From NCBI RefSeq assembly GCF_017254915.1, contig NZ_JAFKCT010000004.1, forward strand, positions 372,001 to 436,000: DNA of 64,000 nucleotides, given 5' to 3'. This document shows positions 35,685 to 43,848 of this stretch, in pieces. The notes beneath the pieces were generated by a model. The model saw only the letters and a program-made list of their open reading frames with translations. It was not told the origin of the DNA and made no database searches. The DNA comes from Algoriphagus oliviformis. Lineage in GTDB: Bacteria > Bacteroidota > Bacteroidia > Cytophagales > Cyclobacteriaceae. Made by a program: the position numbers and the translations under genes. Positions within the stretch are counted from its first letter, which is position 1, and every line of letters starts with the position of its first letter.

Positions 35685-36329
35685 ATGGAACTATTTGATC
35701 CCGCACTTTTGGCCTACTGCGAGTCCCACACCAGCACAGAAGATGCCCTCCTGAAAAAGATCGTCCGAGAGACCCAGGCCAAGGTGCTGATGCCTCGCAT
35801 GCTCTCCGGACACCTGCAGGGCAAGATGCTGGAGCTTTTCTCGAAAATGCTCCGACCCAAGACCATCCTGGAGATCGGCACCTACACCGGCTACTCGGGA
35901 ATCTGCCTGGCGCGCGGCCTCAGGCATGACGGCAAGCTGATCACCCTCGACATCAACGATGAGCTGGAGACCATGGTCAGGGGATTTTTTGACGAAAGTG
36001 GACTGGCTTCCCAGATCGACTACCTCCTTGGAAATGCCAGAGAGATCATCCCCGCCCTGGACGGGCCGTTTGACATGGTATTCATCGATGCGGACAAGTT
36101 TTACTACTCCGATTACTTTGACTTGGTCATCGACAAGGTCGCACCGGGCGGGATTATCTTGGCCGACAACGTCCTCTGGTCCGGCAAGATCCTCGTGGAG
36201 GAAGGCCAAAAGATCGACAAGGACACTCGCGCCCTCCTGGACTTCAACCAGAAAGTCCAAAATGATCCCAGAGTGGAAAATGTCCTGCTCCCCATCCGCG
36301 ATGGAGTATTGATGGCCAGAAAACTCTGA
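35685..36329 (+). CDS. SAM-dependent O-methyltransferase
   Basis: This 214-residue class I methyltransferase resembles caffeoyl-CoA/catechol O-methyltransferases. The SAM-binding motif is ILEIGTYTGYSGICLARGL (near 61-79), with the acidic strand KLITLDIN, and FDMVFIDADKFYYSDYFDLVIDKVAPGGIILADNVLWSG carries the metal-binding Asp residues. The acceptor is unknown. It is the second gene of a two-gene operon with the M16 peptidase. Confidence 0.92.
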   Translation: MELFDPALLAYCESHTSTEDALLKKIVRETQAKVLMPRMLSGHLQGKMLELFSKMLRPKTILEIGTYTGYSGICLARGLRHDGKLITLDINDELETMVRGFFDESGLASQIDYLLGNAREIIPALDGPFDMVFIDADKFYYSDYFDLVIDKVAPGGIILADNVLWSGKILVEEGQKIDKDTRALLDFNQKVQNDPRVENVLLPIRDGVLMARKL

Positions 36330-36390
36330 TTGCCGCAAAAAGGGAATCATTTTTGCTCACACGGGCAAGGTAAAACGAAAGTGACTTTCG

Positions 36391-37992
36391 ATGAAATTCC
36401 GGCAACAGCTCACCCTCCTTATCCTAGTTCAGTTTTTTTGCCAACAGGCCCTTTTGGCGCAGATTCCGCAGGTGCCCAGCCAGATGGAGTTTGCAGGCCT
36501 CCTGGTCAAGATCAACCCCCAAGCCCAGCGGGAAATCCAGCTCGACGTAGATGCCCAATACCGCAACCCCTCCTATTTCAATGTCAAACGCGATCGGGTA
36601 AATCTCTACCTCCCCATCGTGGAGCGTGAGCTGAGAGCCCAAGGCGTGCCCGAAGACCTCAAGTACCTGGTCATCCAGGAGAGCGGCCTGATCCCGGATG
36701 CCGTCTCTACTTCCAATGCGGTTGGTTTTTGGCAGTTTAAGCAAGGAACCGCCGAAGAGGTGGGATTGCGGGTGGACGCGCAGGTGGACGAACGAAAAAA
36801 CATCGCCACCTCCAGCCGTGGAGCCGCGCTTTACCTCAAAAAACACAACAACCAGCTCGATAACTGGATGACTGCGTTGGTGTCTTACCAGATGGGCTTG
36901 GGTGGTGCCAAAAGCTATTTTGGAACCCAGTACGCTGGCAAAAGAACCATCGAAGTGGACCGCAACACCCATTGGTATTTCAAAAAATTCCTAGCCCACA
37001 AAGTCGCCTATGAAAGTCAGACGACACGTTTTGTCTCCAATCCCCAGCGTCTCGTAGAGACCCAGGTGCAAGGCCCCGTGACCATGGCCGCACTGTCCAA
37101 GCGCTTTGGGGTGAGCGAGGCCCACCTCAAGGAGTTTAACAAATGGGCCGGAAACGGCAGGATTCCCGCGGGATCCTTCACGGTCTTTTACATCAAGGAA
37201 GGAAGCCTTCCGCTGGAACCAGCAGTGATCAAAACCGAGGAAAAGCCCAAGAAGACCCAGACCTATACTGCCTCCTCCAAAAGTTCGCCGGCATACAAAC
37301 AGGCGAACTCCTACCCAAGGATATCCGGAAATACCACCAAGGCCAACCAGCCAAACCAAATCACGGTCAACGAACTCGATGGCGTACAGGCTTCACGCAC
37401 GACCTCACCGGAAAAGTTTTCGGAGCAGATCGGACTAAAGGAGAAGAAATTCCTCCGTCTCAATGACCTCGACGCCGATGACCGCATCGAGACGGGCAAA
37501 TACTACTACACGGAGAAGAAGAAAAGCAGTGCGGATGTGGAAACCCACGTCGTGATGCCTGGCGAGACGCTTTGGTCAATTTCGCAGAAATACGGCATCC
37601 GCCTGTCCTCCCTCAAGTCCAAAAACCGCATCCGAAAAGACGCGGAACTGAAGGCGGGCATGGTGCTGAACCTCCGCGAACCGAGAAAACGCGGGGAGGA
37701 CATCCCAGTCGTCCCCGTCAGCCAGCCTGCCCCCCAGCAGCGTACCGAGATTGCCGTCACAGAGACACGGCCGGCCACCAGCGCTCCATCGGAAAGCAGG
37801 CCTAGCACCAGTACCCAAACCACATCCAGAAGCCAAAGCAGCAGGGTAATCCACAACGTCAGCCAAGGAGAAACCCTCTTCGCGATATCCCGAAAGTATG
37901 GCGTCACCGTGGAGGAGCTGAAATCGTGGAATAACATCGGGAGTCAAAACATCATCAGCATCGGACAGAAATTGGTTATCTTCACGCCCTGA
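36391..37992 (+). CDS. Lytic transglycosylase with LysM repeats (MltD-like)
   Basis: The 533-residue exported protein starts with a signal peptide (MKFRQQLTLLILVQFFCQQALLAQ). An SLT domain (about 70-210) has the catalytic glutamate in LVIQESGLIPDAVSTSNAVGFWQFKQGTAEEVG. A proline/serine-rich linker follows, then two clear C-terminal LysM modules, VVMPGETLWSISQKYGI and VSQGETLFAISRKYGV, that bind peptidoglycan. It cleaves glycan strands to form 1,6-anhydro ends. Confidence 0.93.
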   Translation: MKFRQQLTLLILVQFFCQQALLAQIPQVPSQMEFAGLLVKINPQAQREIQLDVDAQYRNPSYFNVKRDRVNLYLPIVERELRAQGVPEDLKYLVIQESGLIPDAVSTSNAVGFWQFKQGTAEEVGLRVDAQVDERKNIATSSRGAALYLKKHNNQLDNWMTALVSYQMGLGGAKSYFGTQYAGKRTIEVDRNTHWYFKKFLAHKVAYESQTTRFVSNPQRLVETQVQGPVTMAALSKRFGVSEAHLKEFNKWAGNGRIPAGSFTVFYIKEGSLPLEPAVIKTEEKPKKTQTYTASSKSSPAYKQANSYPRISGNTTKANQPNQITVNELDGVQASRTTSPEKFSEQIGLKEKKFLRLNDLDADDRIETGKYYYTEKKKSSADVETHVVMPGETLWSISQKYGIRLSSLKSKNRIRKDAELKAGMVLNLREPRKRGEDIPVVPVSQPAPQQRTEIAVTETRPATSAPSESRPSTSTQTTSRSQSSRVIHNVSQGETLFAISRKYGVTVEELKSWNNIGSQNIISIGQKLVIFTP

Positions 37993-38015
37993 TCTGCCTA
38001 TCAAACCGTCGATTA

Positions 38016-39008
38016 ATGAGTAAAAATTTCCTTTTCACAGGAATCCTGGCCTTTCTTCTGAGTTTTTCCGCTTTCGCACAGGATCTAAATGTAATCCCAG
38101 ACACGGTCTTGATCAACGGGGACACGCTGCTGATGCTGGGTGACTCGATCCTGATCGAGGAGCCGGTAAAGGAGATTTTTTGGAAGACTGGAGGCAACTA
38201 CAACCTCAACATCCAACAGGTCACCCTGAGCAACTGGGCAGCGGGCGGATCGAGTTCTTTTGCGCTCAACTCTGGCGTTTCGCTTTTTGCCAACTATAAA
38301 AAAGACTCCAAAGTCTGGGACACCCAGCTGACCGTCAACCTCGGCTTCAACAGACAGGGAGGCCGTGACTTCGAAACCCGCAAGACCAACGACAATTTTG
38401 TCTTTGTCAGCAACTACGGTCGACAGCTCTCCAAGGTCATGTACCTGAGTACCCAGCTGGATGCCCGTACCCAGCTCATGCCCGGTTATAAGTATTCAAA
38501 GCCCGCGGGCAGCGAAAACGAGATCCGGACAAAAATATCCGACCTCCTGTCCCCCGGCTACCTCCAGTCCTCCACGGGTCTCAACCTGCGAAAGACCTAT
38601 GAGGACAAAAGCAAGCTCTCGATCATCCTCTCCCCCTTCACGGGCCGATTCACGATCGTCATGGACGACTCCCTCAGCAATGCAGGGGCCTTTGGGGTGA
38701 TGCCCGGGGAAAACGTGAGGGCAGAAGCGGGGATGTCCCTGGCCATGGGCGTGGTGGACTTTATCCTTATGGAAAACGTCACCTGGAAGGCGGATCTCAA
38801 CCTTTTCTCCAACTACGAGAGCTTTGGCAACATGGTGGTCAATCTAAACTCCATCATCCGGCTGAAAGTAAACAAGTTTATCTCCACCCGGATAGAGACT
38901 GCCCTCATCTACGACGAAAACGTCTACATCAGGCAGGACGACGGCACGTCGAGGCAGGCGGTGCAGTTTCAAAACCTGATCAACTTTGGGATTTCGCTGG
39001 ACTTCTAG
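38016..39008 (+). CDS. DUF3078 outer-membrane protein
   Basis: The 330-residue protein has a signal peptide (MSKNFLFTGILAFLLSFSAFAQ) and the DUF3078 core, seen as NYNLNIQQVTLSNWAAGGSSSFALNSGVSLFANYKKDSKVWDTQL. Alternating polar and hydrophobic strands continue to a terminal phenylalanine, so it is probably an outer-membrane barrel. Function unknown. It is convergent with dnaX; the two frames overlap by four bases at their 3' ends. Confidence 0.88.
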   Translation: MSKNFLFTGILAFLLSFSAFAQDLNVIPDTVLINGDTLLMLGDSILIEEPVKEIFWKTGGNYNLNIQQVTLSNWAAGGSSSFALNSGVSLFANYKKDSKVWDTQLTVNLGFNRQGGRDFETRKTNDNFVFVSNYGRQLSKVMYLSTQLDARTQLMPGYKYSKPAGSENEIRTKISDLLSPGYLQSSTGLNLRKTYEDKSKLSIILSPFTGRFTIVMDDSLSNAGAFGVMPGENVRAEAGMSLAMGVVDFILMENVTWKADLNLFSNYESFGNMVVNLNSIIRLKVNKFISTRIETALIYDENVYIRQDDGTSRQAVQFQNLINFGISLDF

Positions 39009-39604
39009 AAGTCCACTTCCAGACCAAATTTCCGCTGAAACTCTGCCAAGGCGGGATGTTTTTCCCTCAAAAAATTCAGCTTGTCCGTGTTGGTGTAGAG
39101 CTTGGGCTTTCCGTTGTCCACCTCTTCCATCAGCTCGACTGTGATGATCACACGATCAGCCCCGGTAAACTGCCTGATCAGGCCAACCAGCTCCGGCTTC
39201 ATCTTGCCGGCGATCTCTTCCTGAATCGAGCCCATCACGCCTAATACCACCTCTCCCCCATCTTTCACCCGAATAGGCTGATCGAGGATGGCCAGTTCCA
39301 TCTTTTTGTCTGCCTTGCGAAAGTGCTCCTGGATAGAAAAGACATGCTGGTCAAACAGCTCTTGGGTCAGGGCTATGTTGGAAGCGGAAGGCTTGGCCTC
39401 CACGACCTCCTCCTGCACCACGGCCTTGGCAGCCTCAGCACTTTCCTTGGCTCTCTGATCCACCATTTTCTTGGTATGGCTCAGACTGACGGGAATGGAA
39501 ATGGTTGATTTTAGCTGGCTTTTTTTGGCTGCTGAAAGCTCGGCCGAGCTAGGCAGGGGAATGGACTCAGAGGCTTTGGGCTCCTCGGACTGCTCACTCA
39601 GGCT
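39005..39604 (-). CDS. dnaX: Out-of-frame C-terminal extension of DnaX (tau part)
   Basis: This frame is open from the A run to the stop at 39005 (about 199 codons) and is reached from the dnaX frame by a -1 shift. It begins SLSEQSEEPKASESIPLPSS, a low-complexity linker like the one in tau proteins, and continues into a folded domain (LTQELFDQHVFSIQEHFRK...FLREKHPALAEFQRKFGLEVDF) that resembles the C-terminal DnaX domain of Bacteroidota. An isolated protein could start at ATG 39466 but would lack the linker, so I regard it as the tau tail. Confidence 0.75.
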   Translation of the reverse strand, partial: SLSEQSEEPKASESIPLPSSAELSAAKKSQLKSTISIPVSLSHTKKMVDQRAKESAEAAKAVVQEEVVEAKPSASNIALTQELFDQHVFSIQEHFRKADKKMELAILDQPIRVKDGGEVVLGVMGSIQEEIAGKMKPELVGLIRQFTGADRVIITVELMEEVDNGKPKLYTNTDKLNFLREKHPALAEFQRKFGLEVDF

Positions 39605-40743
39605 TTTTTTTTTGACTCCACGGCCGAAACTGCCGCCAGTCTAAAGGCTTGGGGAAGCTTGGCCATCTTCATCAGGGCCAATTCCACATGCAGACGCTGG
39701 TTTTTGCTGGTCTTGTAGTTGATGTCGCACTGGTTGGCCAGGTTGAGTGCAGAGAGCAAAAACGAAACGGAGGCCTGCTGGGTCTGCTGTACATAGCGCT
39801 CTTGGGCGGACTCGGAGACCTGCAGCAGCTGCACCGTAGCCTCGTCCTTCACTACGAGCAAATCCCGGAAATGCTCGCTGAGACCTACAATGAAGTTGTG
39901 TCCGTCAAATCCCTTCTTCAGGATTTCATCAAAAATCAACAAAGTCGCCGAAAGGTCTTCCCCCAGAAGGGCATCGACGACTTTGAAATAATAGTCGTAG
40001 TCGAGGATGTTGAGGTTTTCGATGGTCTCCTGATACGTCACCTTTTTCCCAGCGGAATAGGTCACGATCAAGTCAAAAATCGACAGGGCATCGCGAAGTG
40101 CTCCGTCCGCTTTGGTGGCGATCAGGCGAAGCGCTTCCTCTTCGTAGTCCACTTTCTCCTTTTCCGCGATGTGCTTCAGATGATCCGAGATATGCTTGAT
40201 CTGGATGCGGTTGAAGTCAAAAATCTGGCAACGGGAGAGGATGGTCGGGATGATCTTGTGCTTCTCTGTCGTCGCCAGGATGAAAATCGCATACTTAGGC
40301 GGCTCCTCGAGGGTCTTCAAAAACGCGTTGAAGGCCGCGGTCGAGAGCATGTGCACCTCATCGATGATGTAGACCTTGTACTGCCCTTTTTGCGGGGCAT
40401 AGCGCACTTGGTCGACGAGGTTTCGGATGTCGTCCACGGAGTTGTTGGACGCGGCATCCAGCTCGTAGATATTGAAGGAGGAGCTGTTTTGGAAGGACAC
40501 GCAGGACTCGCATTGCCCGCAGGCTTCAAAGTCCTTGGTGACGTTTTCGCAGTTGATGGTTTTGGCAAGGATACGCGCACAGGTGGTCTTTCCTACCCCT
40601 CGGGGTCCGCAAAAGAGGAAAGCCTGGGCCAGGTGGTTGTTTTTGATCGCATTTTGCAGCGTGGTGGTGATGTGCTGCTGCCCCACGACGCTTTTGAAAT
40701 CTGCCGGTCTGTATTTTCTTGCCGAAACGACGAAGTTTTCCAT
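39598..40743 (-). CDS. dnaX: DNA polymerase III subunit gamma/tau (gamma-length frame)
   Basis: This 381-residue AAA+ clamp-loader subunit opens the sliding clamp. It starts MENFVVSARKYRPADFKSVVGQ (start 40743; the longer open frame upstream is not conserved). Walker A is GPRGVGKTT at 46-54, zinc cysteines are in NCENVTKDFEACGQCESC, Walker B is YIIDEVHML and sensor 1 is ATTEKHK. The frame stops at TGA two codons after a run of ten A, as E. coli gamma does. A shift by -1 there gives a 579-residue tau. Confidence 0.93.
   Translation of the reverse strand: MENFVVSARKYRPADFKSVVGQQHITTTLQNAIKNNHLAQAFLFCGPRGVGKTTCARILAKTINCENVTKDFEACGQCESCVSFQNSSSFNIYELDAASNNSVDDIRNLVDQVRYAPQKGQYKVYIIDEVHMLSTAAFNAFLKTLEEPPKYAIFILATTEKHKIIPTILSRCQIFDFNRIQIKHISDHLKHIAEKEKVDYEEEALRLIATKADGALRDALSIFDLIVTYSAGKKVTYQETIENLNILDYDYYFKVVDALLGEDLSATLLIFDEILKKGFDGHNFIVGLSEHFRDLLVVKDEATVQLLQVSESAQERYVQQTQQASVSFLLSALNLANQCDINYKTSKNQRLHVELALMKMAKLPQAFRLAAVSAVESKKKA
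39604..39613 (-). promoter_or_regulatory. A10 slippery run in dnaX
   Basis: The minus strand reads TCA AAA AAA AAA AGCC TGA, i.e. ten A residues, then GCC and the zero-frame stop. A -1 ribosomal shift, or transcripts with one extra A, would enter the tau frame, which is open without interruption. A GC-rich palindrome AGCTCGGCCGAGCT lies about 55 bases downstream. Confidence 0.7.
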
Positions 40744-40860
40744 CGCTGCAAGATATAAAAAACTGGATATCCGGCAGGGGAGAAAAATGGCCAGCGGGAA
40801 AGTTTTTCGATAAGCAGCTGAGGTTAAGTGGAATTGGATTGTGGGGTGAAAATGGGAAGG

Positions 40861-40902
40861 TTGGATTGGAAAGTGGGAAGGTGGCAAAGTGGTAAAGTAG
40901 CG
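40861..40902. repeat. Degenerate intergenic repeat, copy 2
   Basis: GGATTGGAAAGTGGGA and GGTGGCAAAGTGGTAAAGT resemble the block at 201-252. It lies 118-160 bp upstream of the dnaX start. Confidence 0.4.
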
Positions 40903-40991
40903 CGGCCGATTCCCAACAAATTGGCACAAGGGTACTCAGCCACTTCGTACTTCGTAAATCAAAAATCCCTCCATTGGAACCAAAATTCCAT

Positions 40992-40999
40992 TATTTTTG
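40992..40999 (+). promoter_or_regulatory. Bacteroidota -7 box upstream of ssrA
   Basis: TATTTTTG matches TAnnTTTG and lies 16 bp before the tmRNA 5' end. The nearest TTG (40974) is at a shorter spacing than usual, so the -33 box is uncertain. Confidence 0.55.
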
Positions 41000-41015
41000 T
41001 CCTCCCAATACCAAT

Positions 41016-41414
41016 GGGGCTGACCGGTTTTGACAGTAAGTGTAGGGATCGGGCTCGCATGCAGGCTGGAGTATGTACGGCCTTGAACCATTCATACGAA
41101 CCACAAATGGCGAAACTTCTTACGCCATGGCTGCCTAATCTCTCCTAACTAGGACAGATCGCTTAAAGGGTTGAGTCACGAGAGTGATTCCCCGGCCACA
41201 TCTCCCCACCCGCCGTCTGATCCGGGTGGATTCGAGGTGTCGACTTGATCGGACTGCTGTCTGTGATGCGATTAAGCAGGCTTAAGACCAATCGATAAGC
41301 CAAGCTCAGGTGTGTCACCCAGCATAGTTTGGTCGAAAACCCAACCGGTGACTAAGCATGTAGACGGTACGGTGTCTCCTTATCTGGACGCGAGTTCGAC
41401 TCTCGCCAGCTCCA
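41016..41414 (+). ncRNA. ssrA: tmRNA
   Basis: The acceptor stem GGGGCTG (41016-41022) pairs with CAGCTCC (41407-41413), and the T arm GCGAGTTCGACTCTCGC precedes it. The mRNA-like part reads AAT GGC GAA ACT TCT TAC GCC ATG GCT GCC TAA, giving the tag GETSYAMAA, of the form known in Bacteroidota. The RNA tags and releases proteins from stalled ribosomes. CCA is not encoded. The length is about 399 bases. It lies at the border of the accessory region. Confidence 0.97.
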
Positions 41415-41418
41415 CCCG

Positions 41419-41453
41419 AAAGCCTCTCAGAGATCCTGAGTGGCTTTTTTTTA
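41419..41453 (+). terminator. Terminator of ssrA
   Basis: AAAGCC-T-CTCAG and CTGAG-T-GGCTTT form a stem with one T-T mismatch around AGATC, followed by eight T residues. Confidence 0.85.
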
Positions 41454-41460
41454 TCCCTGG

Positions 41461-42568
41461 TCATTTATCCCCCAAGATCCTCACGAGCTCCTCGTTGACA
41501 TAGTCGACTTCCTTGCCGTCTTTTTTTGGAAAAAGGACCTTGGCATCTGACAGCTCTGCAAAATACTTGGTCAGCGTGGTTCTTGAACTGACCTTCAGCA
41601 GTTCTCCCAGCGATTTGGCTTTGAGATACGGCTGGGAGTAGATCAACTCATTGACTTCTTTGGAGTACCACCTAATCTTGCTTTTCCCATATTCCAGCGT
41701 AGCGGCCATCTGAATGGATATCTCCCCAATCAAGTCCTGCGTGAGCACCGCCGTCTTCTCCACCGCATCCAACAAATACAAAATCCAACTTTTCCAATCT
41801 CTCCGCTGTATCACCCCGCCGAGGTGGTAGTAGTAGTCTTCCTTATGGACAATGATGTACTTGGACAGATAGAGCACCGGCAAATCCAGAAGTCTCTCCT
41901 GTACCAGATACAATAGATTGAGCACCCGCCCTGTCCGGCCATTTCCATCCGAAAAGGGGTGAATGGCTTCAAATTGATAGTGGGCGATGCACATTTTCAA
42001 CAGTGGATCGGCGGGAAACCGCTGGCCGTCTCCCAGATATTCCACCCAATTTACCATCAGGTCTTGGAGCACTTTTTCCCCTCTTGGTGGAGTGTACACC
42101 GTCTCGCCGGATCTAAATTCACTGTTTCCGCGCTTGATGACCGTTTGGGATGCCGGTGACCGAAAACCGGCATTTGTATTTTTGACTGCGCGGACCCCCC
42201 CCCCAAAACAACGTCCTGATCGATCTTTTGCTTTTCTTTCATCTTGGCAAAGCCATCCCACAGGGCTTCTCTGTACCGCAAGACTTCCTTCGTAGCGGCA
42301 TCCGCCCGCTCTTCTTGTATCAGATCAGACACCGCCTTATATAGCTCATCTTCGGTAGTGAAAATATTCTCGATTGCCGTAAAGGCCTTCGCCTCTTGCA
42401 GTGCAATCATATTGACAGGCATCGTAGGGCTGGGCAGGCGTAGGACGCTCGCATTGACAGTCGCCACAGCCCTGGAGGCAGTCACCAACTGTCTGCATCT
42501 TCCTCCACATTCCTGAAAGGCGGAAGCAGAGGCAACTCATTGAAAGGAAAATTTCGGTCGTAGGGCAT
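41461..42568 (-). pseudogene. Fic-family AMP transferase, broken by two frameshifts
   Basis: Three frames together encode one Fic protein. Segment 1 begins MPYDRNFPFNELPLLPP (ATG 42568) and runs into a stop after VEEDADSW. Segment 2 (from about 42494) reads QLVTASRAVATVNASVLRLP and continues to the run of ten G at 42195-42204. Segment 3 carries TQTVIKRG-like residues, GETVYTPPRGEKVLQDLM, the catalytic HPFSDGNGRTGR motif and a C-terminal winged helix. At both breaks one added base would restore the frame. Intact Fic proteins attach AMP to target proteins. It is the gene nearest the 3' end of ssrA. Confidence 0.85.
42195..42204 (-). repeat. G10 homopolymer in the fic pseudogene
   Basis: Ten C residues on the plus strand (G on the coding strand) mark the second frame break. 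With 11 or 8 G residues the Fic core would be in frame with segment 2. Confidence 0.85.
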
Positions 42569-42599
42569 AGGCAAACTTATGTCCAAATACACCAAAACA

Positions 42600-42740
42600 A
42601 ATGAACACAACCACATGACTCGTCCATTTATATGGTACAAAATGAACATGTGAAGAAAACATGTCCACTAAATGGACACATCTTGCAACACGTTCATGTT
42701 TCCAAAAAAAGTGGACGCATAGTAAAAAAATGTCCACTTT
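42600..42740. promoter_or_regulatory. Palindrome-rich region upstream of fic
   Basis: There is no gene in this stretch. It contains TGTCCA-CTAAA-TGGACA (42662-42678), AGTGGAC-N15-GTCCACT (42710-42738) and a pair of ACATGT hexamers (around 42645-42664), all built on the word GTCCA. The density suggests an operator region for the fic gene. Confidence 0.4.
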
Positions 42741-42797
42741 TATCCGTCACCGCCGACAGTGACCATCTTTTCTGAAACAACGGATATGGTGGGCTAT

Positions 42798-43094
42798 TTA
42801 TACTTTAAATTTCTTTGGATCTTTCCGGTTGGGCCTAAAGCTCACAACCTCTATACAATCTTCTTTGATGCGGTAATAGATACTCGTCTGTTTACTAAAG
42901 GCACATTTTCTCAGGCCTTCCCGCCTGTTGGTTCTACGGTACATCTCTGGGGCTTTCGATATCCTATCCAGCGTCTTTTCAATAGTGATATAGATTTCCT
43001 TCGCCTTCTTCTGCCCGAACTTACGAACGACATATTCCAACAATTCTATTTCTTCATGCCTGGCACGAGGAGAATAGCGGATCGCCAATGCCAA
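42798..43094 (-). CDS. ParE/RelE-family toxin
   Basis: The 98-residue basic protein starts IRYSPRARHEEIELLEYVVRKFGQKKAKEIYITIEKTLDRISKAPEMYRR, the usual ParE helix pair, and ends in SIYYRIKEDCIEVVSFRPNRKDPKKFKV, the conserved beta sheet. ParE proteins poison gyrase; RelE relatives cleave mRNA on the ribosome. It follows an antitoxin gene with a 2-base gap. Confidence 0.88.
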   Translation of the reverse strand: MALAIRYSPRARHEEIELLEYVVRKFGQKKAKEIYITIEKTLDRISKAPEMYRRTNRREGLRKCAFSKQTSIYYRIKEDCIEVVSFRPNRKDPKKFKV

Positions 43095-43096
43095 TC

Positions 43097-43354
43097 CTAA
43101 AAATTGAACCGGTTTTTGATTTCCTCACGGACAGATTCATGGGACACGTACTGGCCTTTGTCCAGCTGCTCCAACCCTTCATCGATCGCCGCCCGGTCTT
43201 CCGCGCTTAACTCTTCCCAAAAATCCACTTCATCCTCAATGTTTAAAAGTGATTTGACAGCATTCAAAACACGCTCATCATTGCTGCTGATGATTTCCGA
43301 TATGATCCTGTATTTTACCGCAATGTCCATTTGATGGTAGTATTTTTGTTCCAT
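43097..43354 (-). CDS. Putative antitoxin partner of the ParE-type toxin
   Basis: The protein of about 85 residues is acidic at its C-terminus (AEDRAAIDEGLEQLDKGQYVSHESVREEIKNRF), a segment that resembles the toxin-binding tail of many RelB/ParD-type antitoxins. The start is uncertain: I used ATG 43354 (MEQKYYHQMD), but 43378 or 43330 are possible. Its place directly upstream of the toxin gene is the main support for the role. Confidence 0.75.
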   Translation of the reverse strand: MEQKYYHQMDIAVKYRIISEIISSNDERVLNAVKSLLNIEDEVDFWEELSAEDRAAIDEGLEQLDKGQYVSHESVREEIKNRFNF

Positions 43355-43390
43355 AAAGCTAACGATTTTTATACTCACTCAAGTTTCTTC

Positions 43391-43657
43391 TCACCCCAGC
43401 GGATGTTGTTTCTGTACCGCAGTCTTTAGCTCCTCCAATCCCGTCTGCCTGTACCGCTCCGTACTGCTCGGGTTTTTGTGAGCCGCGACCGCCTGGACTA
43501 CCCGCTAGTCTTTTCCATCTTTTAGAAGGTTGGCGATCACGCTCTGCCGGATGGTTTGGGCGTTCGACTTCCTTTCCGGAAAGATATCCCTGAAAGGCAC
43601 CACCAGATAGTTGATGTCATCGGCCTTGATAGCTTTTCCCCAGGAGGTGTAGTCAAA
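43391..43657 (-). pseudogene. Tyrosine recombinase, C-terminal remnant
   Basis: Translation of the minus strand gives the end of a tyrosine-type integrase: NAQTIRQSVIANLLKDGKD, then an in-frame TAG, then RVVQAVAAHKNPSSTERYRQTG and LEELKTAVQKQHPLG. The second catalytic Arg (in IRQS), the His of AAHK and the nucleophile Tyr (in ERY) are still visible, but the N-terminal two-thirds are missing and the stop replaces what is normally Leu. It marks a past integration event next to ssrA. Confidence 0.85.
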
Positions 43658-43760
43658 TCATCGTTAGCGCTGGGTGGAATCCCGACAGCTGTACGGGAGC
43701 AACTCCACTCTCCCATTCTTACCAATTTTAATTGGCCTTCTTTTTCATCCTTCGTGCCCT

Positions 43761-43809
43761 CAGCAAATTACAAATTTGCTGGGATAGAGAGGTGTAGATA
43801 CAATCTACA
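43761..43809. repeat. Two small hairpins with ACA loops
   Basis: CAGCAAATT-ACA-AATTTGCTG (43761-43781) and TGTAGAT-ACA-ATCTACA (43793-43809) lie in tandem after the end of the 194-residue gene. A diverged copy of the second (TAGATTCAATCTACATTCTAG) occurs at 44681-44702 on the other side of that gene. Confidence 0.55.
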
Positions 43810-43848
43810 TCTAGCGGGCTTTATACTACGTCAACTCAGTTGTAGGAC

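Noticed and set aside
39005-39466. A separate 153-residue gene after dnaX
   Set aside because: The frame is open well upstream of its ATG, right back to the A10 run, and the extra part looks like a tau linker, so it is better explained as the tau C-terminus.
42537-42737. A 66-codon minus-strand open frame upstream of fic
   Set aside because: It runs through the palindrome-rich regulatory region and across the fic start in another frame; the sequence has no similarity to any family I know.
42810-43378. A CRISPR-like or phage feature in the accessory region
   Set aside because: Repeats there are short palindromes without regular spacing; no array and no structural phage genes are present.
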